Below the pieces are notes generated by a model. It worked only from the letters and a program-made list of their open reading frames with translations. It did not search any database and was not told the origin of the DNA. A DNA stretch of 47,629 nucleotides. Origin: Salaquimonas sp. GTDB lineage: Bacteria; Pseudomonadota; Alphaproteobacteria; Rhizobiales; Rhizobiaceae. Position numbers and translations under genes: made by a program. Position 1 is the stretch's first letter; every line of letters begins with the position of its first letter. Location: contig JANQQM010000010.1 of the NCBI GenBank assembly GCA_028289365.1, forward strand, positions 1 to 47,629, in the 5' to 3' direction. Below are positions 22,752-31,787 of this stretch, piece by piece.

Positions 22752-25016
22752 TCAGCCTTTTTCAACCGGTACTTTTTTGCCTGCATATTCCCCGCCCCGC
22801 TCGAGCAGAAGAATGTGTGCCGGCAATTGAAAAACGTCAAACAGGATCGCAAAAATCAGTGTCAAAATCATCACAGCCGAGAACAATACGATCACTGGAA
22901 GTGAACTGAATAGCATAATCGCGAGGCCCGCTACAAGAATAAGCGTTGTCGACAAAACGGCCGGCAATAATTGCCGAAGCGACTTGTCCATCGCTTCGAC
23001 CGTCGCTAATTCCTGCCGATTATGCGCATACTGATTGAGCAGGTGAATGGAATTGTTCACGGCAATTCCAAATGCAACTGTCAGCGCCACGGTGATCGAC
23101 ATGTTCAGCGGTATACCCATCATCCACATAAATAATTCAACAGAGACGACAGGCAATAGGTTCGGCACCAGACAAGCAATACCGCGCCTGACGGATTTTG
23201 CCGAAACCATGATAAGCGCGATCGAGATCAGGATCGCAGCGATCAGGCTCAGGCGCAAATTGTCCATGAGTCTCGGTGCGACAATCGCCGACAGAACCGG
23301 AAAACCCGTTATCGCGACATGCTCCCCCAGACCACGCTCCCGCATTTCATCATTCAGGCTGTTCACCAGCCCGCGCATGACTGCTGCCTCAAGATTTGCA
23401 GATGAGAATATGGTCACAAGCGCCTTGTCGCGCTCAGGAGAGATGAATCGCGCCGTAAGATAAGCCGGCAAAGCATCCAGGTCGGATTCCTTTATTTCGC
23501 CGCCGCCCTTGTCGATCTCGTCACGGAAATCCGCCAGCGAATAAAACGAGCTGGTCGAAAAGATTTCCCCCACACCCTCGAGCGTGTCGTAAAAGCGTTT
23601 CAGATTGACGTCGCTCAGCAACGATTCATTGGTGTCCAGCCGCACAATTGCAAAAAGCGGCGTACTGCCCGGATAAGCCTTGTCGATGAATTCTTCGCTT
23701 TGGGCGACACTGGATTCAGCCGAGAGATAGTCGACCAACCGAAATCTACTTTCGATATCAAAATGTGCAAACAAGCCGGCCATCGCCAATATCAGACCGA
23801 CTGTCACAACCGATCGCGGATAACGGGACAATTTGATCGCCGGTTCTGCCGCCCGAGACAGCCGCATTGCACTGACGCCAGGATTCTTGTAACCGGCCCG
23901 GATCGCCCAGTAGACCGCAACCGGCGTGATGATCAATACGGCAAACATGCTCGCCAACATGGCTATCCCGCCAACAATGCCGAGTTCCGCCAGGCCGTTA
24001 TTTCCCGATAAAATAAGCGAAAATAACGCTATTGCCGTGGTCATCGCAGACATGACACAGGCTGGCCCCACCAACCTTACCGCCTTTTCAAGCGCGTCCT
24101 GGCGCTCCAGACCTTCTTGTTCCAGCCCCAGCCATTTGATGACCATATGCAAGGTGTCGGCAAACACTACGACGACGATCAGTACCGGCAGGATATTGGT
24201 CAGGAAGTTGATATCAATTCCAGCCAGCCCCATGCCGCCAAGCAGCCAGAGCACCGAGATGAGCGGCGCTGCCACTGTGACTGCAACAGCAACGGTACTC
24301 CTGAAAATGACCCAGGCGATCAATGCGCAAAACAGGGCGGCAATGGGCAGGAGAAACAAAATGTCGCCAACGATGCTCTTGATCAGATCAGACCGGATCG
24401 CTGGCTGCCCGGCAATCGTGATCGACAAATCCTCGGAAGCAAACAGCGCGGCAACTTCGCCCAGCCGGTCCACCGTTTCACGAACCTCTGCATCCTTGAC
24501 CGCATCCGGTTTCACATAGACGACAATTACCGCCGAGCCTCCTTCCGGACTGAACAGCGATTGCGAGTTGGGAATATCGTTCTTCAACTCCTCCAGTGCA
24601 TCGACAACCTGTTGGTCATTCTCAAAAACCGCCGGTAATGCCGACTGCCAGCCGCCGGTAGCCTCTTCATATTTCACCAGGGAAAACAGCGACAGCACGC
24701 TCTCCACCTGCTCTTCAAACTGAAGCTCAAAGTGCAGATCGCGATAGGTTTCGATACCTTCCACGGTACCGAGCGTGTCACCGCGTATCAGGATGACTGC
24801 GTCATTGTTGAAGTTGCGAAAGGACGACAGCAATTCGTCATAGTCGGCAAATTCCTGGGATCCGTCCCGTAATATGTCGACATTGGCACCGGAATATCCC
24901 AGCCTGAGCAAACCGGTCACGGCCAGGGCACTGATCACCAACACAAGAATTGTGGCGGCGATCGGCCTTCTAAGAGCGGCTATGCCGGTTTGTTCTAAAC
25001 CGAATCCATTAAGCAT
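22752..25016 (-). CDS. MMPL/RND-family membrane transporter
   Basis: The 754-residue protein shows two RND halves. Each has one helix (about 19-40 and 398-418), a periplasmic domain of about 150-170 residues, and a five-helix block (about 217-365 and 580-735). Motifs such as VVVVFADTLHMVIKW and AFGIAVNNSIHLLNQY occupy the TM4 positions of the MMPL/HpnN-like lineage. It is shorter than drug-efflux RND pumps (about 1000 residues) and has no adjacent membrane-fusion or outer-membrane gene. A lipid or hydrophobic cargo is therefore more likely than drugs, by family analogy. It is upstream of the small exported protein gene. Confidence 0.9.
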   Translation of the reverse strand: MLNGFGLEQTGIAALRRPIAATILVLVISALAVTGLLRLGYSGANVDILRDGSQEFADYDELLSSFRNFNNDAVILIRGDTLGTVEGIETYRDLHFELQFEEQVESVLSLFSLVKYEEATGGWQSALPAVFENDQQVVDALEELKNDIPNSQSLFSPEGGSAVIVVYVKPDAVKDAEVRETVDRLGEVAALFASEDLSITIAGQPAIRSDLIKSIVGDILFLLPIAALFCALIAWVIFRSTVAVAVTVAAPLISVLWLLGGMGLAGIDINFLTNILPVLIVVVVFADTLHMVIKWLGLEQEGLERQDALEKAVRLVGPACVMSAMTTAIALFSLILSGNNGLAELGIVGGIAMLASMFAVLIITPVAVYWAIRAGYKNPGVSAMRLSRAAEPAIKLSRYPRSVVTVGLILAMAGLFAHFDIESRFRLVDYLSAESSVAQSEEFIDKAYPGSTPLFAIVRLDTNESLLSDVNLKRFYDTLEGVGEIFSTSSFYSLADFRDEIDKGGGEIKESDLDALPAYLTARFISPERDKALVTIFSSANLEAAVMRGLVNSLNDEMRERGLGEHVAITGFPVLSAIVAPRLMDNLRLSLIAAILISIALIMVSAKSVRRGIACLVPNLLPVVSVELFMWMMGIPLNMSITVALTVAFGIAVNNSIHLLNQYAHNRQELATVEAMDKSLRQLLPAVLSTTLILVAGLAIMLFSSLPVIVLFSAVMILTLIFAILFDVFQLPAHILLLERGGEYAGKKVPVEKG

Positions 25017-25079
25017 CCATCGATCCCTCTGGCACGATGCTCACCATATTTTCCGGCACTTTTGAAGGGAAAGTTTCAC

Positions 25080-25892
25080 TTATGACCGTTTTTTAGGTTT
25101 TTCGGTAAACAGGCTCAGTTCGAATGCCAGCATCTCCTTTGCCAGCTCACATAGACCCCTGACGGAATTTGCCAATAGCAGCTCACCCTTTTCGCGCGTC
25201 GCAGCCTTTGCATTTCCCACCACCCCCGCTGGGTTGAGATCCTGCATCTTCCAACCCATGGCGTGCAGACCATAAGCTCTTAAATATCTGTATTTATTAT
25301 TAAATTCACGTTGTTTACTGTCCAAATTTCCTGCTTCGGACATCTTTACGCTATCGGCTGCAAGCGCCAGCATGACGGAGGTTTCAATCTCACCTCCATG
25401 GATACCAAAGTCCTTTTCGTCGCTGTCGATCAGATCGTCTGGAACAACAAAACGCGTCCAACTGGTGGCAACGCAGAGCATGGGAAATCGCACCCGCAAT
25501 TCTGTTGCGACAATATTCAGGAGCGGTGAATTACCGCCATGCGCGTTAAGCAACATCAGTCTTGAAATACCCTGACGGTAGAGTTTTTCTCCGATTCCGG
25601 TCCAGCGCCTGATAGCCTCGTCATAGCCAAGCGATTCTGTGCCCGGGTAGTCCAGATGCTCCGGTGAATAGCCGATCGGTTCTGCTGGCAGAAAGGTAAC
25701 CGGCAAATCAGATGGCAATTTTTGCGACATCCGATCGGCAATGCCCTGGGCGATTACCAGATCGGTCTCCAGGGGCAGATGCGGCCCATGTTGCTCGGTT
25801 GCACCCAATGGCAGGACTGCCAGCCACCGATCGGTATTTTCATAACCGGCTAAATCATCCTTCAGATCACGATAATCTCTTGGCGGTAGCAT
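25080..25892 (-). CDS. Creatininase-family amidohydrolase
   Basis: This 270-residue protein has the family N-terminus LPLGATEQHGPHLPLETD, which contains metal ligands Glu and His and the following Asp. LLNAHGGNSPLL and GIHGGEIETSVML are further metal-site motifs. The family includes creatinine amidohydrolase and the riboflavin/F420 protein ArfB. The paired gene upstream is an 8-oxoguanine-deaminase-type enzyme whose TGA overlaps this ATG by one base (TGATG). A role in purine or heterocycle breakdown is therefore reasonable but inferred. Creatinine as the substrate is not implied. Confidence 0.85.
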   Translation of the reverse strand: MLPPRDYRDLKDDLAGYENTDRWLAVLPLGATEQHGPHLPLETDLVIAQGIADRMSQKLPSDLPVTFLPAEPIGYSPEHLDYPGTESLGYDEAIRRWTGIGEKLYRQGISRLMLLNAHGGNSPLLNIVATELRVRFPMLCVATSWTRFVVPDDLIDSDEKDFGIHGGEIETSVMLALAADSVKMSEAGNLDSKQREFNNKYRYLRAYGLHAMGWKMQDLNPAGVVGNAKAATREKGELLLANSVRGLCELAKEMLAFELSLFTEKPKKRS

Positions 25893-27256
25893 CAGGCATT
25901 CCCAATCAGTGTTTTGGCAATCCTGTCATGTTGATCGCGCAACTGTTCCGTATCAACCCCCAAAGGTAATCCGTCTTCGACCAGCCATCTCCCTGCAACC
26001 ATCACACGATCGGCACGATGGGCACCACAAAGAACCAGGGCAGCCAGCGGATCATCCGCACCGGAGAAGCGCAAATCATCCAGTTTGTAAAACGCCAAAT
26101 CAGCCTGCATACCGACTAGCAGCTTTCCAATATCTTCGCGGCCAAGGCAGCGCGCCGAACCTTCGGTAGCCCAGCGCAGCGCATCCAGATGGGAAACTTT
26201 CCCAGCCCCATATTTCAACCTATTGATCATCAGGGCATGACGGACCCCCTCCATCAGATTGGAACCGTCATTGGAGGCTGAGCCATCAACCCCGAGGCCC
26301 ACGGGAACGCCCGCTGCCTCAAGCTCTCTTGTCCTGCAAATTCCCGAAGCCAGAACCATATTTGATGTCGGACAATGGCACACACCGACCCCATGATGAC
26401 CAAGCCGCTCAATCTCTGCATCATCAAAATGAATTCCATGCGCCAGCCAGGTCGAACTGCCGAGCCAACCCGTTTCCTCCAGATAGTCCACCGGTCGGCA
26501 ATTGAACTTGTCAAGACACCACGCATCCTCGTCATGAGTTTCGCCAAGATGGGTGTGCAGCCTGCACCCGCATTTTCCAGCCATTTCTGCGGTACGGACC
26601 ATTAATTCCGTCGTCACCGAAAACGGCGAGCACGGTGCCAGTGCGACCTGACACATCGATCCCGGCCTCGGATCATGAAACTTCGAGATAACGCGCTCGC
26701 AATCGGCCAGTATGACATCGGTGTCCTGCACAACGCTGTCGGGCGGTAAACCACCATCCTTTTGTGACAGGTCCATCGAGCCGCGATTTAAGGTAATTCT
26801 GATCCCCAGATTTTCGGCTTCCTCCGCCTGAATATCAATCGCATCCTCGAGACCATCGGGAAAAACATACTGATGATCGCTGACCGTCGTGCAGCCGCTC
26901 ATCAGTAATTCCGTCAGCGCAAGACGGGTTGCAAGGCGAAAACTGTCGCGATTGACTACCTTCGCCCACACCGGATACAGCGCTACCAGCCAATCGAACA
27001 ATTCCTTGTTGATGGCATCGCGGTGGGCTCGGGTCAAAGTCTGATAGAAGTGATGATGTGTGTTGATCAGTCCCGGCAACAGGACATGTTCGGTAGCATC
27101 AAAGATATGGTCGACTCGGCCAGCCGGAGACTTGCCGGAAGGCAAAATCTCAACAATTTCCGTGCCTTGAACAACCAACCCGCCTCCGGCGTCATCTGCC
27201 AGTATTGCCAGGGGATTCTTCAGCCAGATTTTCTCTTTATTGCGTTTATCCGGCAT
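25892..27256 (-). CDS. Amidohydrolase, probable 8-oxoguanine deaminase
   Basis: From ATG 27256 the protein has 454 residues. A TTG at 27286 has no ribosome site. It is a mononuclear-zinc deaminase of the amidohydrolase superfamily, with ligands in NTHHHFYQTLTRAH (HxH), HTHLGETHDEDAW, the LAHGIH histidine and GLGVDGSASND (Asp). The FYQTLTRAH and LYPVWA signatures are those I associate with 8-oxoguanine deaminase rather than with the triazine hydrolases of the same family. The enzyme would convert 8-oxoguanine to urate. It is translationally coupled to the creatininase gene and divergent from a MarR gene, which may regulate the pair. Confidence 0.85.
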   Translation of the reverse strand: MPDKRNKEKIWLKNPLAILADDAGGGLVVQGTEIVEILPSGKSPAGRVDHIFDATEHVLLPGLINTHHHFYQTLTRAHRDAINKELFDWLVALYPVWAKVVNRDSFRLATRLALTELLMSGCTTVSDHQYVFPDGLEDAIDIQAEEAENLGIRITLNRGSMDLSQKDGGLPPDSVVQDTDVILADCERVISKFHDPRPGSMCQVALAPCSPFSVTTELMVRTAEMAGKCGCRLHTHLGETHDEDAWCLDKFNCRPVDYLEETGWLGSSTWLAHGIHFDDAEIERLGHHGVGVCHCPTSNMVLASGICRTRELEAAGVPVGLGVDGSASNDGSNLMEGVRHALMINRLKYGAGKVSHLDALRWATEGSARCLGREDIGKLLVGMQADLAFYKLDDLRFSGADDPLAALVLCGAHRADRVMVAGRWLVEDGLPLGVDTEQLRDQHDRIAKTLIGNA

Positions 27257-27390
27257 CAAAATCGTTCCTGGGGGAGATTGCGCCAACCAAATAAAGGCCG
27301 GTTCAGGCTTGCAAACATTGCAATTCGATCTATAGCGGCTTTGACATTAGGCGGCAAACAATCTTAGGCTTGGATTTTCGGCATACCCGT

Positions 27391-27906
27391 ATGAGTTTTG
27401 GAGATAGCCCATTGGCCAAAGATGAAAGTCTGACAGGCAAACTGTTGCTCACCGCCCGCTATTGCAGGTCCATGCGCGCCGCACTGCTTCTCGAGCGTGG
27501 ATTATATTCCGGTCAGGATGCATTGTTGAAAAGCCTCGGCACCCAGGATGGGCAATCTATGGGTGAACTTGCCAAAAATCTTGACGTCCGGCCTCCAACT
27601 GTCACCAAAATGGTGACCCGAATGGCAGCCCAGGGATTTGTCGAGCGTCAGCCATCGCAAACCGATAGCAGGCAGTTCAATGTGTTTTTGACCTCCCAGG
27701 GCACACATGCAATCGAACAGATAGACGAGACTTGGGAAGCAGCAGAGAAGGCGGCACTCAAAGGGCTAAAGGAAAAGGACTCTAAGCGTCTGAACAAGAT
27801 ACTGCAAAAAATCCTGAAGCAAATGGGTGAGAAAAAGGCCAAGAAAAAATCCAGTACGAAAATACATAGAGATCAAGATGTATCGACACCCGCCGGGCAG
27901 CCATGA
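27391..27906 (+). CDS. MarR-family transcriptional regulator
   Basis: From ATG 27391 it has 171 residues, and a TTG at 27370 would add seven. No strong ribosome site is seen for either. A winged helix at about 45-120 includes SMGELAKNLDVRPPTVTKMVTRMAAQGFVERQPSQTDSR, with recognition helix and wing typical of MarR. The tail is Lys-rich (KKAKKKSSTK). It diverges from the deaminase/creatininase operon with 134 bases between starts, the usual layout for a local regulator. The ligand is unknown. Confidence 0.88.
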   Translation: MSFGDSPLAKDESLTGKLLLTARYCRSMRAALLLERGLYSGQDALLKSLGTQDGQSMGELAKNLDVRPPTVTKMVTRMAAQGFVERQPSQTDSRQFNVFLTSQGTHAIEQIDETWEAAEKAALKGLKEKDSKRLNKILQKILKQMGEKKAKKKSSTKIHRDQDVSTPAGQP

Positions 27907-27923
27907 GAATTTAGCTGCATCGA

Positions 27924-27945
27924 CAATCTGCCAATGGGCAGATTG
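27924..27945. promoter_or_regulatory. Perfect 9-base inverted repeat between the MarR and LacI genes
   Basis: CAATCTGCC (27924-27932), a four-base loop AATG, then GGCAGATTG (27937-27945). It lies 17 bases after the MarR stop and 17 before the LacI gene's ribosome site. No T-run follows, so it is not a standard terminator. It is a candidate autoregulatory operator for the LacI protein or the MarR protein, or a messenger hairpin. Confidence 0.5.
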
Positions 27946-27962
27946 GTGCTCGACTAAACGCG

Positions 27963-27967
27963 GGAGG
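27963..27967 (+). promoter_or_regulatory. Ribosome binding site supporting a TTG start for the LacI gene
   Basis: GGAGG lies eight bases before TTG 27976. The frame opens there with SRKITLSTIAENLGVS, the canonical LacI N-terminus, so TTG is the real start. Confidence 0.75.
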
Positions 27968-27975
27968 GAAACTGG

Positions 27976-29013
27976 TTGAGCCGCAAGATCACCCTCTCCA
28001 CGATTGCCGAGAACCTGGGCGTTTCCACTGCAACCGTCTCCCTAGCCCTGCGTGACAGCCCGCTGGTTGCCGACATCACCCGGGACAAGATCAAGCAATC
28101 GGCGGCCGATCTTGGCTACATCTACAATCGGAGAGCAGCAAGCCTGCGAACATCCAGATCAGGGATCATCGGCGTCATGGTTCATGACATCATGAACCCG
28201 TTCTTTGCCGAGATCCTGAAGGCGATCGAGGGTGAACTCGGCCAGAGCCGTCAGACATTCCTTCTTTGCAACCACAACGACGATCTCGATATCCAGACGA
28301 GCTTCATCCAGACCTTGCTTCAGTTCGGCGCTGATGGGGTCATTATTTCACCGACAATCGGCACCAGGGCGGAAGATATTCAGGCTATTGAAGACAATGG
28401 GCTTCCGGTCGTGATGATTGCCCGCTGGGTGGAGGGCTCCTCCGCACCGGTATTTCGGGGCGACGACAAGAAGGGAATTTTCATTTCAACCAGCCATCTA
28501 CTGGAACTTGGCCATCGCGAAATCGCATTTATTGGCGGTCTGCGCGAAACCTCCACCGGCCGGGATCGGCGCGAGGGATATCTCAGCGCGATGGATAAGG
28601 CCGGAATTGAACCAAGGAGCGAATGGCAGATCGGATCAGAAGCAACCCGCAAGGCGGGATATGATCGGGTCCGGGCAATGTTCGCCGATGGCATCAAGCC
28701 GAGTGGCATTGTCTGTTTCAATGACCTTGTGGCGATTGGGGTCATGAGCGGCCTTCGATCAATAGGTCTGGAACCGGGCGTGGACGTTGCGGTAACCGGC
28801 TATGATGATATTGCCGAAGCAGAAATTACTTCGCCTTCACTTACCTCGGTTTGGAATGGTCAGCAGGAAGCAGGACGCCTGGCCGCACGCGCCATGATCG
28901 CAATCCTTTCCGGTAATCCACCGCCGCGGGAACGGGTATTGATTGAACCCCAATTGAGAGTTCGTGAGTCGACCTGTCCACCCCCCGATCCCGCATCACA
29001 TCAAGATAATTGA
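27976..29013 (+). CDS. LacI-family transcriptional regulator
   Basis: This 345-residue repressor starts at TTG. The helix-turn-helix is TLSTIAENLGVSTATVSLALR (about 7-27), with the hinge helix near RRAASLRTSRS. A periplasmic-binding-protein-like sensor domain follows (about 62-335, IGVMVHDIMNPFFAEI). Such proteins usually sense a sugar or nucleoside. It is 70 bases downstream of the MarR gene and convergent with the GNAT gene. No sugar gene is adjacent. The sugar operon of this window begins about 15 kb further on, so control of it by this protein is only a possibility. Confidence 0.92.
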   Translation: MSRKITLSTIAENLGVSTATVSLALRDSPLVADITRDKIKQSAADLGYIYNRRAASLRTSRSGIIGVMVHDIMNPFFAEILKAIEGELGQSRQTFLLCNHNDDLDIQTSFIQTLLQFGADGVIISPTIGTRAEDIQAIEDNGLPVVMIARWVEGSSAPVFRGDDKKGIFISTSHLLELGHREIAFIGGLRETSTGRDRREGYLSAMDKAGIEPRSEWQIGSEATRKAGYDRVRAMFADGIKPSGIVCFNDLVAIGVMSGLRSIGLEPGVDVAVTGYDDIAEAEITSPSLTSVWNGQQEAGRLAARAMIAILSGNPPPRERVLIEPQLRVRESTCPPPDPASHQDN

Positions 29014-29035
29014 TTTCGCGGTCTAATTGTCATCA

Positions 29036-29740
29036 TTAGAAACTGGGAGGCGTATCAGCGCCTTGATCTGATAGGCGCAATTCTTCCAACCGGCTGACCT
29101 GCCTGCCTTCCTGATCGAAATTGGAAGGATCAAGCCAGGCCTCGAACGCAGCGGCGATGCCTGGCCATTCCTTGTCGATCATCGAATACCAGGCCGTATC
29201 ACGGTTCCTGCCACGCGAAACGATATGCTGGCGGAAGACACCTTCGAAGGTGAACCCCAGGCGGAGTGCTGCGCGTTTCGATACCTCATTTTCATTATGG
29301 CACTTCCACTCATATCGACGATATCCCCGTTCCTCGAAGACATGCCGGGCAAGCAGATATTGTCCCTCTGTCGAGGCAGGTGTTGCCGCCATCATCTTTC
29401 CATGCGCAATTGCGCCGATCTCGACGCTGCCATTGGCCGGATCATTGCGCATATAATTCGCCATCCCCATGATCTGGCCGTTGTCGGGATGGACAAACAG
29501 CGCGGTTCGAAACGAACCCTGTGCAGCTTCCAGCCAGTCCCAAAATGCATCACCATCGGCAAAATCCGGATTTGGAAAGAAGCGCATATAGTCATTTGCA
29601 TCGGATCCGCCGAGCGCGCTCCACAATTCAAGGGCTTCCTGACGATCACTTAACGGTCGAACATGCACATGTGTACCTCTTACAGTCGGCACCTCGATTG
29701 GCCTACAGCCCTTCCAATTGGTTAAATCCTCGTCCATCAT
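29036..29740 (-). CDS. GNAT-family N-acetyltransferase (RimJ/RimL-like)
   Basis: This 234-residue single-domain acetyltransferase transfers an acetyl group from acetyl-CoA. The fold is visible from VHVRPLSDRQEALELW through GQIMGMANYMRND and the acceptor-side strand YRRYEWKCHNENEVSKRAALRLGFTFEGVFRQH, which is the RimJ/RimL-type ending. GGAG five bases upstream supports ATG 29740. The substrate is not indicated. It converges on the LacI gene with a 22-base spacer. Confidence 0.9.
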   Translation of the reverse strand: MMDEDLTNWKGCRPIEVPTVRGTHVHVRPLSDRQEALELWSALGGSDANDYMRFFPNPDFADGDAFWDWLEAAQGSFRTALFVHPDNGQIMGMANYMRNDPANGSVEIGAIAHGKMMAATPASTEGQYLLARHVFEERGYRRYEWKCHNENEVSKRAALRLGFTFEGVFRQHIVSRGRNRDTAWYSMIDKEWPGIAAAFEAWLDPSNFDQEGRQVSRLEELRLSDQGADTPPSF

Positions 29741-29855
29741 GCTTGCTCCACGCCCAAAATTGCCGCAAATGAGATTTCAATCAAATCCGGTTCACAAGCA
29801 CCCATCTTTACACTGCGAAAACCAGTTTGTGACCACGCATCATTGGAGAAACTGA

Positions 29856-31031
29856 ATGCCGCTACCAATTGAGGGATTTAGTCGCATTGGCGAAGAGAAT
29901 GCCTTTGCCGTCCTTGCCAGGGCAACCGAGCTGGCTTCACAGGGCCGCGATATCATCAATCTTGGCATTGGCCAGCCGGATTTCTCGACACCACCCCATA
30001 TTGTCGAAGCGGCTATAAAGGCGCTGAAGGACGGCCATCACGGTTACACGCCGGCAAATGGCATTCTGCCCCTCCGGGAAGCAGTTGCAAGAAGAACGCT
30101 CCAGACGACCGGCGTGGAAATCTCACCGGATAATGTGATGATCATGCCGGGCGGCAAAGTCACCATGTTTGCGGCGATCTTGATGTTCGGGCAGCCGGGA
30201 ACCGAAATTCTCTATCCAGATCCCGGATTTCCAATTTACCGCTCCATGATCGAGTTTACCGGGGCAAAACCGATACCGATACCGATACGGGAGGAAAACG
30301 GATTTGCCTTTTCTGCCGAGGAAACGCTTTCGCTGGTCAATGAAAAGACTCGCCTGGTCATCATCAATTCGCCTGCTAATCCGACAGGTGGCGTAACGCC
30401 GCGCAGCGAAGTTGAGAAGTTCGCCGCCGGAATGGAAGAACATCCAGGCGTCGCAATCCTTTCTGACGAGATCTATGACGTCATGACCTATGACGGCGAG
30501 GAGCATGTTTCACTGCTGACCTTCCCAAATCTCCGCGACCGGTTAATCCTGTTGAACGGCTGGTCCAAGACCTGGGCAATGACCGGCTGGCGCATGGGTT
30601 GGTCCATCTGGCCGGATGCGCTTTACGACAATGTCCGCAAACTCGCCGTCAATGCATGGTCTTGCGTCAATGCTCCTGCGCAACATGCCGGTATTGCCGC
30701 CATTGATGGCCCTCAGGACGCTGTGGCTGAAATGATGGCCGCCTTCGACGCCCGTCGCAAATTGACGGTTGAACTGGCTAATAAATTGCCCGGTGTCAGT
30801 TGCATTACACCCAAGGGCGCGTTCTATGCCTTTCCCAATATCAAGGAGACCGGCTGGCAGGCAAAACCACTTGCTTCCAAGCTGTTGGAGGATTGTGGGG
30901 TTGCGGTAATTGGCGGACCGGATTTCGGTATTCTGGGCGAGGGTTACATCCGCCTCTCCTACGCAAATTCATCGGAAAATATCGAGCGGGCCATCAACCG
31001 GATTTCAGAATTCCTGTCTCGCGACGCATAG
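29856..31031 (+). CDS. PLP-dependent class I aminotransferase
   Basis: This 391-residue fold-type I enzyme begins with the substrate-lid region, followed by NLGIGQPDFSTP. GYTPANGI and the AspC-type NSPANPTGG carry the PLP-contact asparagine. SDEIYD holds the Asp and Tyr that contact PLP, and the Schiff-base Lys238 lies in WSKTWAMTGWRMGW. The subgroup is aspartate/alanine-like, and the exact donor is not readable. The start at 29856 has GGAG seven bases upstream. It stands alone between divergent GNAT and the downstream YHS gene. A weak hairpin AGCCGC-TTGAT-GCGGCT lies about 100 bases after the stop, at 31124-31140. Confidence 0.92.
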   Translation: MPLPIEGFSRIGEENAFAVLARATELASQGRDIINLGIGQPDFSTPPHIVEAAIKALKDGHHGYTPANGILPLREAVARRTLQTTGVEISPDNVMIMPGGKVTMFAAILMFGQPGTEILYPDPGFPIYRSMIEFTGAKPIPIPIREENGFAFSAEETLSLVNEKTRLVIINSPANPTGGVTPRSEVEKFAAGMEEHPGVAILSDEIYDVMTYDGEEHVSLLTFPNLRDRLILLNGWSKTWAMTGWRMGWSIWPDALYDNVRKLAVNAWSCVNAPAQHAGIAAIDGPQDAVAEMMAAFDARRKLTVELANKLPGVSCITPKGAFYAFPNIKETGWQAKPLASKLLEDCGVAVIGGPDFGILGEGYIRLSYANSSENIERAINRISEFLSRDA

Positions 31032-31227
31032 ATCGCCACAACAACCGATCGGGTAAACCGCGATCACATCATCCGCACATTTGTTTGTTTTGCGTGTGTT
31101 TGAGCCAACACCTAGATTGCAGGAGCCGCTTGATGCGGCTTCAAAATCTATTTGCCACACCAGAGCAATCGCGATCGATTCGCACCAAAGTTCTGAAAAA
31201 AGGGGCGGACCTGCCCGAGGAGAATAC

Positions 31228-31704
31228 ATGCTAAAGACACTCCGCATTGGCGCTACCACTGCAGCGCTTACCGTAATGCTTGCCACCAGCGTATTTGCCG
31301 GCCCGTATGACGTGAACAAGACCAATACCGGTCTGGCAATTCGTGGATATGATCCGGTAGCCTATTTCACCGACAAGAAGCCGACACCGGGTAGTTTTGC
31401 GATAACGGTCGTCCACAATGACGCGACCTATCGATTTGCTAATGAAGAAAACAAAAAGAAATTCATGGAAAATCCGGAAGCCTATCTGCCGCAATATGGC
31501 GGCTACTGTGCCTTCGGCCTGGCGCAAGGGGTAAAAGTTGATGCAGATCCTGAACTGTGGACTGTCGTCGACGACAAACTCTATTTGAACCTAGCCCCGC
31601 CGGTACAAAAGCGCTGGGAGTCAGACATCCCCGGATTTATCAAGGGCGCTGACACCAAGTGGTCTGAGCTGGAAAATGTCGACCCGCTCAAAACCCTGAA
31701 CTAA
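31228..31704 (+). CDS. Exported YHS-domain protein
   Basis: From ATG 31228 (GAGGAG five bases upstream) it has 158 residues. An open frame reaches 31081 but has no other good start. The signal peptide covers about 1-25 (LTVMLATSVFA). The YHS-like domain begins AIRGYDPVAYFTDKKPTPGS and includes the strand DATYRFANEENKKKFMENPEAYLPQYGGYCAFG with its single cysteine. Such proteins are periplasmic and are often linked with metals or copper stress, but the role is unproven. An intrinsic terminator follows directly, so it is a short transcription unit. Confidence 0.88.
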   Translation: MLKTLRIGATTAALTVMLATSVFAGPYDVNKTNTGLAIRGYDPVAYFTDKKPTPGSFAITVVHNDATYRFANEENKKKFMENPEAYLPQYGGYCAFGLAQGVKVDADPELWTVVDDKLYLNLAPPVQKRWESDIPGFIKGADTKWSELENVDPLKTLN

Positions 31705-31727
31705 AACTCCCTTTCAGGGTTCAATTG

Positions 31728-31762
31728 AAATGCCGTGGATCCGAAAGGACCGCGGCATTTTT
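31728..31762 (+). terminator. Rho-independent terminator after the YHS gene
   Basis: An 11-base stem AAATGCCGTGG / CCGCGGCATTT (one G-T pair) is capped by an inner TCC/GGA stem and a GAAA tetraloop, and is followed by a T-run. It lies 24 bases after the stop and may also act weakly on the convergent modC transcript. Confidence 0.85.
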
Positions 31763-31787
31763 ATGGGATAAGAAACCCGCAAGCGAT

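Noticed and set aside
31124-31140. AGCCGC/GCGGCT hairpin after the aminotransferase gene as a terminator
   Set aside because: The stem is short and the following bases are not a T-run.
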